Below are positions 1-5,291 of a DNA stretch of 6,267 nucleotides, piece by piece. The DNA is from Anaerolineae bacterium (GTDB taxonomy: Bacteria > Chloroflexota > Anaerolineae > 4572-78 > J111): assembly GCA_020433835.1 (NCBI GenBank), contig JAGRBY010000432.1:1-6267 (forward strand), read 5' to 3'. The notes below the pieces were generated by a model. The model was not told the DNA's origin and ran no database searches. It was given only the letters and a program-made list of their open reading frames with translations. A program made the position numbers and the translations under genes. Positions within the stretch are counted from its first letter, which is position 1; each line of letters starts with the position of its first letter.

Positions 1-832
1 ATAGAGCGACCGCGCTGAACTCACCAATATGTTCAGCTTGGCCGGGAGGCGGTACGGGCAAACCCTGTATTTCAAACGTCCATTCACCAGGTAGGTTCAG
101 TCGCTCCCGGGAGGTGACCAACAATTTCACTGCCGGGGCACAGGCTAACAACTCGGCCAGAAGGCCAACGCCCACCAACAACTGCTCGAGGTTATCCAAC
201 ACCAGAAGCAGCTGTTTGTCGCGCACATAGTTCATCAGTTGTCGATGGGGTTCAACCGTGCCGGAAAACGCAAAATCGAGGGCATCAGCAATGGCCGGAA
301 CAATGAACTGCGGTGAATTGAGGGAAGCGAGCGGCACAAAACACACGCCGTCGGAGAATAACTCGGCTTGCCTCAAGGCTGTTTCAAGAGCCAGCCGGGT
401 CTTACCAATACCGCCTGGGCCGATTAACGTCACAAGCCGACACTGAGGATCATCTAGCAGTCGAGTCAGCGCAGATAATTCAGCTTCCCGTCCGATCAGT
501 GGCGTGGGTGGGGTAGGGATGCGGTGTGTCGCCTGGAGGTGGCCGTGGTCGGTCACAAGACTCGCTGCCGGCCGGGGTGCGACCGCAGCCAAGCGCTCGA
601 CACGTAAGTGGCCACGGGCGACTTGCAGAAACACCGGCCGCCGGTCGGGCGGGATACGGAGACAGTCGGCTAGCAGTTCGGCCAGTTGCCGAGAAGGTCG
701 TCGCTCATCGGCTTCGATCTTGCGCAGAGCCGACACGGAGCAGCCAACACATTGAGCCAGTTGGGCCCGGGTCAGGTCAAGCGTTTTGCGTTGTCTGGTA
801 ACCCAGCTCCCAAATGAAGCTTCAGCCTCCAT
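1..832 (-). CDS. XRE-type HTH / STAND (NB-ARC-like) ATPase regulator, C-terminus off the window
   Basis: Reading leftward from ATG at 832 there are 277 uninterrupted codons to the window edge, so only the N-terminal part is present. Residues about 8-60 form an XRE-type helix-turn-helix (QLAQCVGCSVSALRKIEADE). After a linker, IGRE at about 113-116 opens a P-loop domain with Walker A GPGGIGKT (138-145), Walker B LLLVLDNLEQ (208-217) and a TSRERL motif (240-245), as in AfsR/NB-ARC-type STAND ATPases. Family members are usually 800-1100 residues, with winged-helix and TPR or similar sensor repeats following; these would lie outside the window. Start choice: ATG with a purine-rich AGGGAGGGG just upstream (836-844) and a promoter 64 bp further on. 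The role is inferred to be a cytoplasmic, ATP-dependent, signal-responsive transcription regulator; the ligand and targets are unknown. It is divergent from the gene at 1081. Confidence 0.9.
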   Translation of the reverse strand, partial: MEAEASFGSWVTRQRKTLDLTRAQLAQCVGCSVSALRKIEADERRPSRQLAELLADCLRIPPDRRPVFLQVARGHLRVERLAAVAPRPAASLVTDHGHLQATHRIPTPPTPLIGREAELSALTRLLDDPQCRLVTLIGPGGIGKTRLALETALRQAELFSDGVCFVPLASLNSPQFIVPAIADALDFAFSGTVEPHRQLMNYVRDKQLLLVLDNLEQLLVGVGLLAELLACAPAVKLLVTSRERLNLPGEWTFEIQGLPVPPPGQAEHIGEFSAVAL

Positions 833-835
833 TCG

Positions 836-844
836 CCCCTCCCT
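836..844 (-). promoter_or_regulatory. Ribosome binding site of the HTH/STAND gene
   Basis: Minus-strand AGGGAGGGG lies immediately before the ATG at 832, with 3 to 5 nt of spacing depending on which bases pair. It supports the ATG at 832 as the start. Confidence 0.6.
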
Positions 845-884
845 CGCTGCCCTGCCTGGAAGGCACTCGGATCACCCATAGCCG

Positions 885-900
885 ATAATAACTCTATTAT
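885..900. promoter_or_regulatory. AT-rich palindrome overlapping the -10, possible operator
   Basis: ATAATA (885-890), a 4-nt spacer, then TATTAT (895-900) form a perfect inverted repeat. It covers most of the -10 hexamer of the leftward promoter. A protein bound here would block that promoter, so autoregulation by the HTH protein is a reasonable guess. AT-rich palindromes also arise by chance near promoters. Confidence 0.3.
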
Positions 901-926
901 ATCACAGATTGGGGCATTTATTGTAA
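896..926 (-). promoter_or_regulatory. Sigma70-like promoter with extended -10 for the HTH/STAND gene
   Basis: On the minus strand a perfect TATAAT (896-901) is preceded by TGA (902-904), giving an extended -10 (TGnTATAAT). A weaker -35, TTACAA (921-926), sits 19 bp upstream; the long spacer is tolerable with an extended -10. Transcription would run leftward into the regulator gene with a leader of about 55 nt. This is read by eye and not scored. Confidence 0.6.
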
Positions 927-1080
927 CACATTTAGGGACACTTTCCGGGGCAGTTAGTGACCCCAAATCAGGTCGGTTGTGTGGTTTAATGCTACTAAAT
1001 CAAGCAACCAGGGCGGATTATTCCCATCACCCGCTCCCACTGAGATACATAGTGAAATTTAATCATTGCAGGTACACACT

Positions 1081-1551
1081 ATGACCTTAAATGATATGTC
1101 CCAACCCAACCCATTTCTGCACGACCATGCCTGGCAGGCCCTCATTGAATTCACCCTGCCCAGGGAGTCCAACAGTGCGTATGTGGCTGCAGACCGGGTT
1201 GTCGAGGCGATGCAAAGATTGAACTGGCCGGCAGCACTTCTGGAGCAGCTCAAATTCACTCTTGCCGGGGCTACCGGGTACGTAATGGCACGTGCGGACT
1301 ACTATGGCTCAGAAACGCCGCTGATCATTCGGGTCCTGATCCCAAAGGATGACCTGGTGATCAGGGAAGCCGATCAACCCGGCACTGAGCCTAACCAAGG
1401 TCAGGCATCGGACAGACAAACGCAGCAGGCCGGCCCATCACTTGCGCGCGGCTGGGGGTACTTTCTGGTTCAAAAACAAGAGGATGATCCGCAGCCCTCA
1501 ACCGGAAGCGCACATCACACAATTGAATTGTTTCTATACCGTGAGAGATGA
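1081..1551 (+). CDS. Degenerate RsbW/HATPase_c_2-like protein
   Basis: A 156-residue soluble protein whose outline recalls anti-sigma serine kinases of the RsbW type. It has an N-terminal beta segment (LIEFTLPRES, 21-30), a helix pair (RVVEAMQRLNWPAALLEQLK), then LKFTLAGATGYVMARA (58-72) where the family's N-box helix should be, and a C-terminal RGWGYFLV...HTIELFLYRER resembling the family's GxGLxLV and final strand. The N-box Glu and Asn appear replaced by Gly63 and Tyr67, and residues 98-122 are a Gln/Pro-rich insertion. If the fold assignment holds, it is probably catalytically dead and acts as a binding partner. Start: ATG 1081, with CAGG (1069-1072) 8 nt upstream; the TTG at 1066 in the same frame lacks a good ribosome site. 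It is divergent from the HTH/STAND gene. The gene is solid; the family call is tentative. Confidence 0.7.
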   Translation: MTLNDMSQPNPFLHDHAWQALIEFTLPRESNSAYVAADRVVEAMQRLNWPAALLEQLKFTLAGATGYVMARADYYGSETPLIIRVLIPKDDLVIREADQPGTEPNQGQASDRQTQQAGPSLARGWGYFLVQKQEDDPQPSTGSAHHTIELFLYRER

Positions 1552-1553
1552 AC

Positions 1554-1574
1554 CGTCTCGAAAACATCGGGACG
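1554..1574 (+). other. Short stem-loop after the HATPase-like gene
   Basis: CGTCTCG (1554-1560) and CGGGACG (1568-1574) pair over 7 bp with one G-U, around a 7-nt loop, directly after the stop codon at 1549-1551. There is no T-run behind it, so it is at most a weak terminator or an RNA 3' end protector. Confidence 0.3.
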
Positions 1575-1666
1575 AGCGGAGGAAATTTGGGTAAAAAGAA
1601 GGTCTTACCAAAGGTTTAAACTAAACACGTGTATTGTATTTTTCTTAGAACAGACAGGAGCAGAAA

Positions 1667-1921
1667 ATGATGGATCATAATTCACTATTACTCGAAATTG
1701 CCCGCCAGCGGCAGCAAGAAAGGTTACGACAAGCTGAAGCCGAGCGTCTCTACAGGCAACTAAAGCGAAATCGGCCCAATTTACTTCAGCAAATTGGCCA
1801 TCGTATGACCGATGCTGTTCGGCAATTCATAACCCACATTCGACCGCATCCGGCTACACCTCCTTTGGTCATCAGTAGCACTATAAAGTCAAAAGGAGAA
1901 ACCAACAATGCAAAACCTTAA
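1667..1921 (+). CDS. Small charged helical protein of unknown function, overlaps the cupredoxin gene
   Basis: Eighty-four residues with no recognisable domain, signal peptide or membrane helix. Residues 8-36 are dense in Arg, Gln and Glu (LEIARQRQQERLRQAEAERL) and should form one long amphipathic helix. Residues 39-58 (LLQQIGHRMTDAVRQFITHI) could be a second helix, followed by a Pro-rich, probably disordered tail. AGGAG (1656-1660) sits 6 nt before the first ATG and 9 nt before a second ATG at 1670; either may be used. Its last 14 nt overlap the start of the cupredoxin gene, and that gene's ribosome site lies inside this ORF, so translational coupling is likely. Short proteins of this style, with an N-terminal ARQRQ-type helix, are in my recollection common in Chloroflexota, but I cannot name a family. 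I regard it as real because of its ribosome site and the overlap. Confidence 0.65.
   Translation: MMDHNSLLLEIARQRQQERLRQAEAERLYRQLKRNRPNLLQQIGHRMTDAVRQFITHIRPHPATPPLVISSTIKSKGETNNAKP
1894..1898 (+). promoter_or_regulatory. Ribosome binding site of the cupredoxin gene, inside the upstream ORF
   Basis: AGGAG lies 9 nt before ATG 1908 and within the final codons of the 84-residue ORF. Ribosomes finishing that ORF would pass over it and stop 11 nt beyond the new start codon, the usual geometry for coupled translation. Confidence 0.6.
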
Positions 1922-2747
1922 ACAAACCACAATTATTATTTTAATGTTGTTTACCATCATAACCCTGACAGCCTGCGGAGGAGTGGCCAAGGCGCAGCAG
2001 GCCCCCAAGGTTACGATCAAAGCCTACGACTATTCATTTGAGGCACCCACCCAAATTGAAGCCGGTCTGGTTTCGATCACCCTGAAGAATGAGGGGCAAG
2101 AACCACACCACGTTCAACTGGCCCGGCTCAATGATGGCGTGTCACCGGAACAGTTTCAAACCACTTTGCAGCAGAATCCCGAAGCCATCTTTGCCCTGGT
2201 AACCTGGGCGGGAGGTCCCGGCGTAGTTGACTTCGGCGGGACCCAAGAAGTGACCATGGAGCTGACCGCCGGAAATTATATGTTACTGTGCTTTATCCCC
2301 AGTCCGGACGGGGTGACTCATCTGGCTAAGGGAATGGTTGCCTCACTTGAAGTCGTTGATAAGCAAGCTCAAACCGGCAGGCAGTATCCCAAGGCCGATG
2401 CTACGGTCAAGATGGACGATTTCGTCTTTATTCTACCGTCAGCGATCAAGGCTGGCCCCCAGGTCTGGCAGATTGACAACCAGGGCCAACAACCACACGA
2501 AATTGGCCTGATCAAGCTGGCCGAGGGCAAAACGATGAAAGATGTAAACGCCTTTATGGCCGCCCCTAACGGCATGCCTCCCTTTTCAGATGTAGGCGGC
2601 CTGCAAGCTATTGACCCTGGCGCGTCTGGCTGGGTGAATCTAAACCTGACTCCCGGCGAGTATGTAACCCTGTGCCACATCCCTGATCCGGTCTCCGGCA
2701 AGCCGCATGTGGAACTGGGGATGGTGGCTGCCTTTAGCGTCAAGTAA
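1908..2747 (+). CDS. Tandem-cupredoxin (plastocyanin/azurin-type) lipoprotein
   Basis: A 279-residue exported blue-copper-like lipoprotein. Residues 1-22 are a signal peptide ending in lipobox LTAC, with Cys23 the expected lipid-anchored residue. Two homologous cupredoxin domains follow, at about 34-150 and 162-279. Each keeps a likely type 1 copper set: His67 or His68, Cys128, His138 and Met143 in the first; His197, Cys256, His267 and Met272 in the second. The ligand loop (Y-x-x-L-C-x-I-P ... H-x-x-x-G-M-V) is repeated nearly in parallel, which shows an internal duplication. The Cys-His-Met loop is longer than in plastocyanin (C-x9/10-H-x4-M). The inferred job is one-electron transfer, or copper binding, on the outer face of the cytoplasmic membrane. 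It is probably cotranscribed with the small ORF at 1667. Copper binding is not proven: similar domains sometimes serve only as a scaffold. Confidence 0.88.
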   Translation: MQNLKQTTIIILMLFTIITLTACGGVAKAQQAPKVTIKAYDYSFEAPTQIEAGLVSITLKNEGQEPHHVQLARLNDGVSPEQFQTTLQQNPEAIFALVTWAGGPGVVDFGGTQEVTMELTAGNYMLLCFIPSPDGVTHLAKGMVASLEVVDKQAQTGRQYPKADATVKMDDFVFILPSAIKAGPQVWQIDNQGQQPHEIGLIKLAEGKTMKDVNAFMAAPNGMPPFSDVGGLQAIDPGASGWVNLNLTPGEYVTLCHIPDPVSGKPHVELGMVAAFSVK

Positions 2748-2843
2748 CCACTAATGGTAGGTGCTGTAGACTCCTCTCTCGGATATATGAAGATTAAGAA
2801 AATAAACGGGTTACGCCGGACAAACAAGCGCGAGGCAAAAGCC

Positions 2844-2892
2844 ATTGCGCTAAAGGAGCAAAGGATGCTAAAGCGCCCTTAGATGGCGCAAT
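2844..2892. repeat. Nested inverted repeats in the left half of the MITE-like element
   Basis: ATTGCGC (2844-2850) pairs with GCGCAAT (2886-2892), both perfect. Inside the right arm, GCGCC (2873-2877) can instead pair with GGCGC (2885-2889) across a 7-nt loop, so the two foldings compete. GCTAAAG occurs twice (2849-2855 and 2867-2873). Confidence 0.45.
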
Positions 2893-2915
2893 CCTGGCCC
2901 GAAGGGCTTCGCTCT

Positions 2916-2945
2916 CGCAGCACGGGGCTTCAGGCCCGTGCTGCG
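2916..2945. repeat. REP-like palindrome, perfect 11-bp stem
   Basis: CGCAGCACGGG (2916-2926), the 8-nt loop GCTTCAGG, then CCCGTGCTGCG (2935-2945) form a perfect GC-rich hairpin. A smaller GCCC-GAA-GGGC hairpin (2897-2907) sits just before it. No T-run follows, so it is not a standard terminator. GC-rich palindromes of this kind are usually dispersed REP-type repeats, and the hairpin could still stabilise the 3' end of the cupredoxin mRNA. Confidence 0.65.
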
Positions 2946-3081
2946 GGGGACGGCAAGTTTGTACTCCGATTAAATTCTTGATCTTCATTAACCCAAAAGG
3001 TTTGAAGCCCGAGGGAGGGACTGAAATCGGTTTTGAAATTAAACGATATCAATCAAATGACATTAATAAAGGAGAGTAACC

Positions 3082-3612
3082 ATGAACGCTTTGTTAATCT
3101 ATCTAATTGTGCTTCGCATTGTTCACATTGCCGGCGGAACCGCCTGGCTAGGGGGAGCCATTATCTACGGTATGTTTGTGGAACCCACCGTTAAAGCGAC
3201 CGCTCCGGGTAGCCAGCAGTTTATGCACTATTTCATCGTGCGTCGTCACTACCCAACTTACATGACGGTCACCAGCCTGGCCACGATTCTGTCCGGAGCT
3301 TTATTGCTCTGGCATAGCTCCAGCGGGTTGGACCCCCACTGGCTCACCTCAGGCCCTGGCGTGATCCTCACCATAGGCTCCGTGCTGGGGATTATTGCCC
3401 TGTGTATGGGGCTGTTCATTATGTCCCCCATCGCCAAACGGATGATGGGGTTGGGACAGGCCATTCAGGCGGCGGGTGGCCCACCTTTGCCGGAGCAAAT
3501 GAACGAACTCCACCAATTGGAAACCAAATTGAGCCAGGTAGGCCGAACCGAGTTTATGCTGATGCTGGGGTCGTTATTGACGATGGCCACCGCGCGCTAC
3601 TGGCTGTTCTAA
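3082..3612 (+). CDS. Four-helix membrane protein, DUF2269/CopD-like
   Basis: A 176-residue integral membrane protein with about four hydrophobic helices, near 4-32, 61-78, 93-115 and 156-173. The first helix carries LRIVHIAGGTAWLGG, with His15 followed by Gly and Trp. This matches the look of the DUF2269 and CopD/HemJ-type small membrane proteins, in which such histidines can bind haem or metal. A second basic-aromatic motif, RRHYP (54-58), sits at the end of a short loop before helix 2. Residues 119-152, between helices 3 and 4, are a hydrophilic loop. AAGGAGAG (3069-3076) lies 5 nt before ATG 3082. It is placed between a copper lipoprotein and a cytochrome c gene, which fits a membrane redox or metal-handling role, but that is inference. 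Neither the exact family nor any substrate can be fixed from sequence alone. Confidence 0.75.
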   Translation: MNALLIYLIVLRIVHIAGGTAWLGGAIIYGMFVEPTVKATAPGSQQFMHYFIVRRHYPTYMTVTSLATILSGALLLWHSSSGLDPHWLTSGPGVILTIGSVLGIIALCMGLFIMSPIAKRMMGLGQAIQAAGGPPLPEQMNELHQLETKLSQVGRTEFMLMLGSLLTMATARYWLF

Positions 3613-3643
3613 TGGGCGTTTAGAAGCTTACGCTTTAGGCCCA
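3613..3643 (+). other. Imperfect stem-loop after the membrane-protein gene
   Basis: TGGGC (3613-3617) directly after the stop codon pairs with GCCCA (3639-3643). Inside, AAGC (3624-3627) pairs with GCTT (3632-3635) over a 4-nt loop, leaving an uneven internal loop. No T-run follows. It could be a weak terminator or a processing site before the cytochrome gene. Confidence 0.3.
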
Positions 3644-3656
3644 ACAATAAACCTAT

Positions 3657-3706
3657 GGGTGAGGAGACACCTCTCAAGCCTCCCACCCTGGTATTTGTGA
3701 GGAGGT
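3657..3706 (+). promoter_or_regulatory. Cytochrome gene leader with perfect Shine-Dalgarno and possible masking structure
   Basis: AGGAGGT (3700-3706), a full match to the anti-Shine-Dalgarno, sits 6 nt before ATG 3713. The leader also holds an earlier copy of GTGAGGAG (3659-3666, repeated at 3697-3704). A CCTCC (3679-3683) could pair with the GGAGG of the true ribosome site, or, as part of CCTCCCACCC, with GGGTGAGG at 3657-3664. The two pairings exclude each other. The ribosome site is certain; the switch is only a possibility. Confidence 0.5.
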
Positions 3707-3712
3707 TACCCA

Positions 3713-4222
3713 ATGAAGAGGACATTTTTTGTAATAATCACCCTACTTCTTATTCTGGGTTTTCGTCTGGCGGCTTACGACGGCGATCCCATCGAGGACG
3801 AAGCAACAGCCCCGGCGTCTACCAAGACCCCGACTCTTTCCGCGCTCTCAGTTGAAGTGGCGCCGACCTCACCTTCACCCGGCGCTGCGGTTGCCGTAGA
3901 GAGAATAATTGAGGATGTGATCGTGTCCCCGACTCCGGAGGAAGATATATTGGGTTGGGAAGTGACCTCAACTCCAAGGCTTGCCGGAGACCCGATTGCC
4001 GGCGAGCAGATATTTGCCAGCGCCTGTAACGTCTGCCATAGCCAAGTGATGATCTCCAACGAGATTATCACCGGCCGCACCGATCAGGAATTGGTTGAGT
4101 TCATTAAGCTTGGCGGCGTTCCGGGGGAGCCGAAGGTGATGTTGCCCAAGGGCGGCAATCCGGCACTTACCGATCAAAACCTGTTTAACATTGTGGCTTA
4201 TCTGCGTACACGGCCAAATTAA
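3713..4222 (+). CDS. Monohaem cytochrome c, membrane-anchored or secreted
   Basis: A 169-residue extracytoplasmic c-type cytochrome. Residues 1-20 form a hydrophobic signal or anchor segment. Residues 27-90 are a Pro/Thr/Ser/Glu-rich, probably flexible linker. Residues 92-169 are a class I cytochrome c domain that opens with GDPIAGEQIFASACNVCH. Haem attaches to Cys105 and Cys108, with His109 as one axial ligand. Met143, in KVMLPKGGNPALTDQNL, is the likely second ligand, and the C-terminal helix is NLFNIVAYLR. The sequence LAAY at 19-22 looks like a lipobox whose Cys has become Tyr, so anchoring may be by an uncleaved N-terminal helix. The role is electron transfer at the outer membrane face; the partner is unknown, but the cupredoxin lipoprotein and the DUF2269-like protein just upstream are candidates. 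Maturation would need a cytochrome c assembly system located elsewhere. Confidence 0.9.
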   Translation: MKRTFFVIITLLLILGFRLAAYDGDPIEDEATAPASTKTPTLSALSVEVAPTSPSPGAAVAVERIIEDVIVSPTPEEDILGWEVTSTPRLAGDPIAGEQIFASACNVCHSQVMISNEIITGRTDQELVEFIKLGGVPGEPKVMLPKGGNPALTDQNLFNIVAYLRTRPN

Positions 4223-4248
4223 TCTAATAACCTCTACCTATATCCCCC

Positions 4249-4267
4249 CGCACCCGTGAGTTGTGCG
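4249..4267 (+). other. Small hairpin after the cytochrome gene
   Basis: CGCAC (4249-4253) and GTGCG (4263-4267) pair over a 9-nt loop, 27 bp after the stop. There is no T-run, so a terminator role is weakly supported. The remainder of the 4223-4466 gap shows no gene that I can support. Confidence 0.2.
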
Positions 4268-4360
4268 CCAATGTGGCCCGTCTTGAACAAGATCATCGCT
4301 ATCTGGTGTGGCCATGCCGTCAGCCGTCGCTTCAGTAGGACCACTTAAATGAACGAGCTT

Positions 4361-4389
4361 TTTCCGTATTTTTAATGTGGTGCTAGGAT
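4361..4389 (+). promoter_or_regulatory. Possible promoter for the MBL-fold gene
   Basis: TAGGAT (4384-4389), preceded by TGC (4381-4383), resembles an extended -10. TTTCCG (4361-4366) lies 17 bp upstream but matches the -35 consensus poorly. The leader to ATG 4467 would be about 70 nt. The 244-bp gap before the MBL gene makes a separate promoter plausible. Confidence 0.3.
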
Positions 4390-4466
4390 ACAACTGGAGA
4401 TCTCGTATGCATATTTCAGCCAAAAGAGCGGTATTGAAGCGATAAAATTGAAAGAAAGGGTTCCAA

Positions 4467-5219
4467 ATGAAGTTACAACTTATTCGTAATGCAACTTTGC
4501 GTTTGACCTACGCCGGGCATACGTTCGTCATTGATCCCTATTTAGCGCCGCAACATTCCCTGCCGGCCTATGCGGGCCGCTCGCCCAATCCCCTGGTTGA
4601 GCTTCCGATTGCGCCGCAGGCGGTTATTGACGGGATTGAGATGGCGGTTATCTCCCATTTGCACACCGACCATTTTGACCCGCTGGCTCAAACCATGCTA
4701 CCCAAAGATACCTTGATTTTTTGTCAGCCGGGCAATGACGTCACGATTAGAGAAAAAGGGTTTCTTGAGGTAGTCCCCGTCACCACCGAGGTGCGTTGGC
4801 AGGCGCTAACGATGACGCGGACCCCCGGCCGCCACGGCACCAGTGAAGCCGTCTTGCGGGATATGAAGACGGTAGCCGGCTTTATTTTTGCCGCCGATGA
4901 TGAGCCAACCGTGTATTGGGCCGGTGATACGGTTTGGTATGATGACATCGAGGCCACCATCAGCCAATGGCAGCCGGACATCATCGTCACCCATTCCGGC
5001 GGGGCGGTTTGGGGCGCGAATGAGCTGATCATCATGGATGCCGGACAAACCGTGGCTGTCTGCCAGCATGCCCCGAACAGTATTGTGGTCGCCACCCATT
5101 TAGAGGCGCTGGACCATTGTCTCGTTTCGCGGGCCGATTTACGAGCGTACGCCCGTGAGCATGGGATTACGGATGAGCAGTTACGTATTCCCACCGATGG
5201 CGCCGAGTTTGAATTTTAA
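4467..5219 (+). CDS. MBL-fold metal-dependent hydrolase, UlaG-like
   Basis: A complete 250-residue cytoplasmic protein of the metallo-beta-lactamase superfamily. It starts with the strand pattern MKLQLIRNATLRLTYAGHTFVIDPYL, typical of UlaG-like (L-ascorbate-6-phosphate lactonase-like) members. The metal-binding motif is SHLHTDHFD, giving His64, His66, Asp68 and His69. Likely further ligands are His123 (GRHGT), Asp154 (WAGDTVW) and His211 (ATHLEALDH). No signal peptide is present. Members hydrolyse ester, lactone or phosphodiester-type bonds, and the sequence does not tell which substrate this one uses; no ascorbate-pathway genes are nearby. AAAGGG (4455-4460) is a moderate ribosome site 6 nt before the ATG. 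It converges with the DinB-like gene 72 bp downstream. Confidence 0.9.
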   Translation: MKLQLIRNATLRLTYAGHTFVIDPYLAPQHSLPAYAGRSPNPLVELPIAPQAVIDGIEMAVISHLHTDHFDPLAQTMLPKDTLIFCQPGNDVTIREKGFLEVVPVTTEVRWQALTMTRTPGRHGTSEAVLRDMKTVAGFIFAADDEPTVYWAGDTVWYDDIEATISQWQPDIIVTHSGGAVWGANELIIMDAGQTVAVCQHAPNSIVVATHLEALDHCLVSRADLRAYAREHGITDEQLRIPTDGAEFEF

Positions 5220-5258
5220 GAACACCATCTGTGAGATAGATTGTCGGCTAACCATTCT

Positions 5259-5273
5259 TTGCTGAAACAGCAA
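5259..5273. terminator. Hairpin between convergent genes, possible bidirectional terminator
   Basis: TTGCTG (5259-5264) and CAGCAA (5268-5273) form a perfect 6-bp stem with an AAA loop in the 72-bp gap between the two convergent stop codons. Neither strand has a strong T-run after it, so termination would be weak. Its position is the main support. Confidence 0.35.
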
Positions 5274-5291
5274 TATCAAATGTCATGATGC

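Larger units (their letters stand above)
2787..2988. mobile_element. MITE-like element with imperfect 23-bp terminal inverted repeats
   Basis: The left end 2787-2809 (starting ATGAAGATTAAGAA) and the reverse complement of the right end 2966-2988 (starting ATGAAGATCAAGAA) agree at 19 of 23 positions. The first eight bases are identical, and CGG matches at the inner end. The 202 bp between the ends hold several nested palindromes and no believable gene. A single open frame on the minus strand begins inside the right repeat, which is a by-product of the structure. No clean target-site duplication is visible: the flanks are AT on the left and TA on the right. The size, terminal repeats and lack of coding fit a non-autonomous miniature transposable element; an intergenic repeat that simply folds as RNA is the alternative. 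It fills most of the 334-bp gap 2748-3081. The rest of that gap holds the tail after the cupredoxin stop and about 90 bp of AT-rich leader before the next gene. Confidence 0.55.

Noticed and set aside
258..801. Three rightward open frames of 62-91 codons
   Set aside because: They are antisense to the HTH/STAND gene, whose frame carries clear Walker and HTH motifs; the rightward products are Arg/Ser/Pro-rich shadows.
1578..1619. Ten-codon leader peptide starting at TTG 1587 behind GGAGG
   Set aside because: A good ribosome-like site is present, but the start is TTG, the peptide (LGKKKVLPKV) is tiny and no attenuator structure follows.
2369..2845. Minus-strand open frame of 158 codons
   Set aside because: It lies opposite the second cupredoxin domain and runs into the repeat element; no recognisable protein features.
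2794..2988. Minus-strand open frame of 64 codons inside the MITE-like element
   Set aside because: Its start codon lies in the right terminal repeat, its sequence follows the palindromes, and it shows no domain or ribosome site.
4238..4423. Minus-strand 61-codon frame in the gap before the MBL gene
   Set aside because: No ribosome site, low-complexity mixed composition and no recognisable family.
4724..5194. Minus-strand open frames of 156 and 97 codons
   Set aside because: They are antisense to the MBL-fold gene, which has all its metal ligands in frame.
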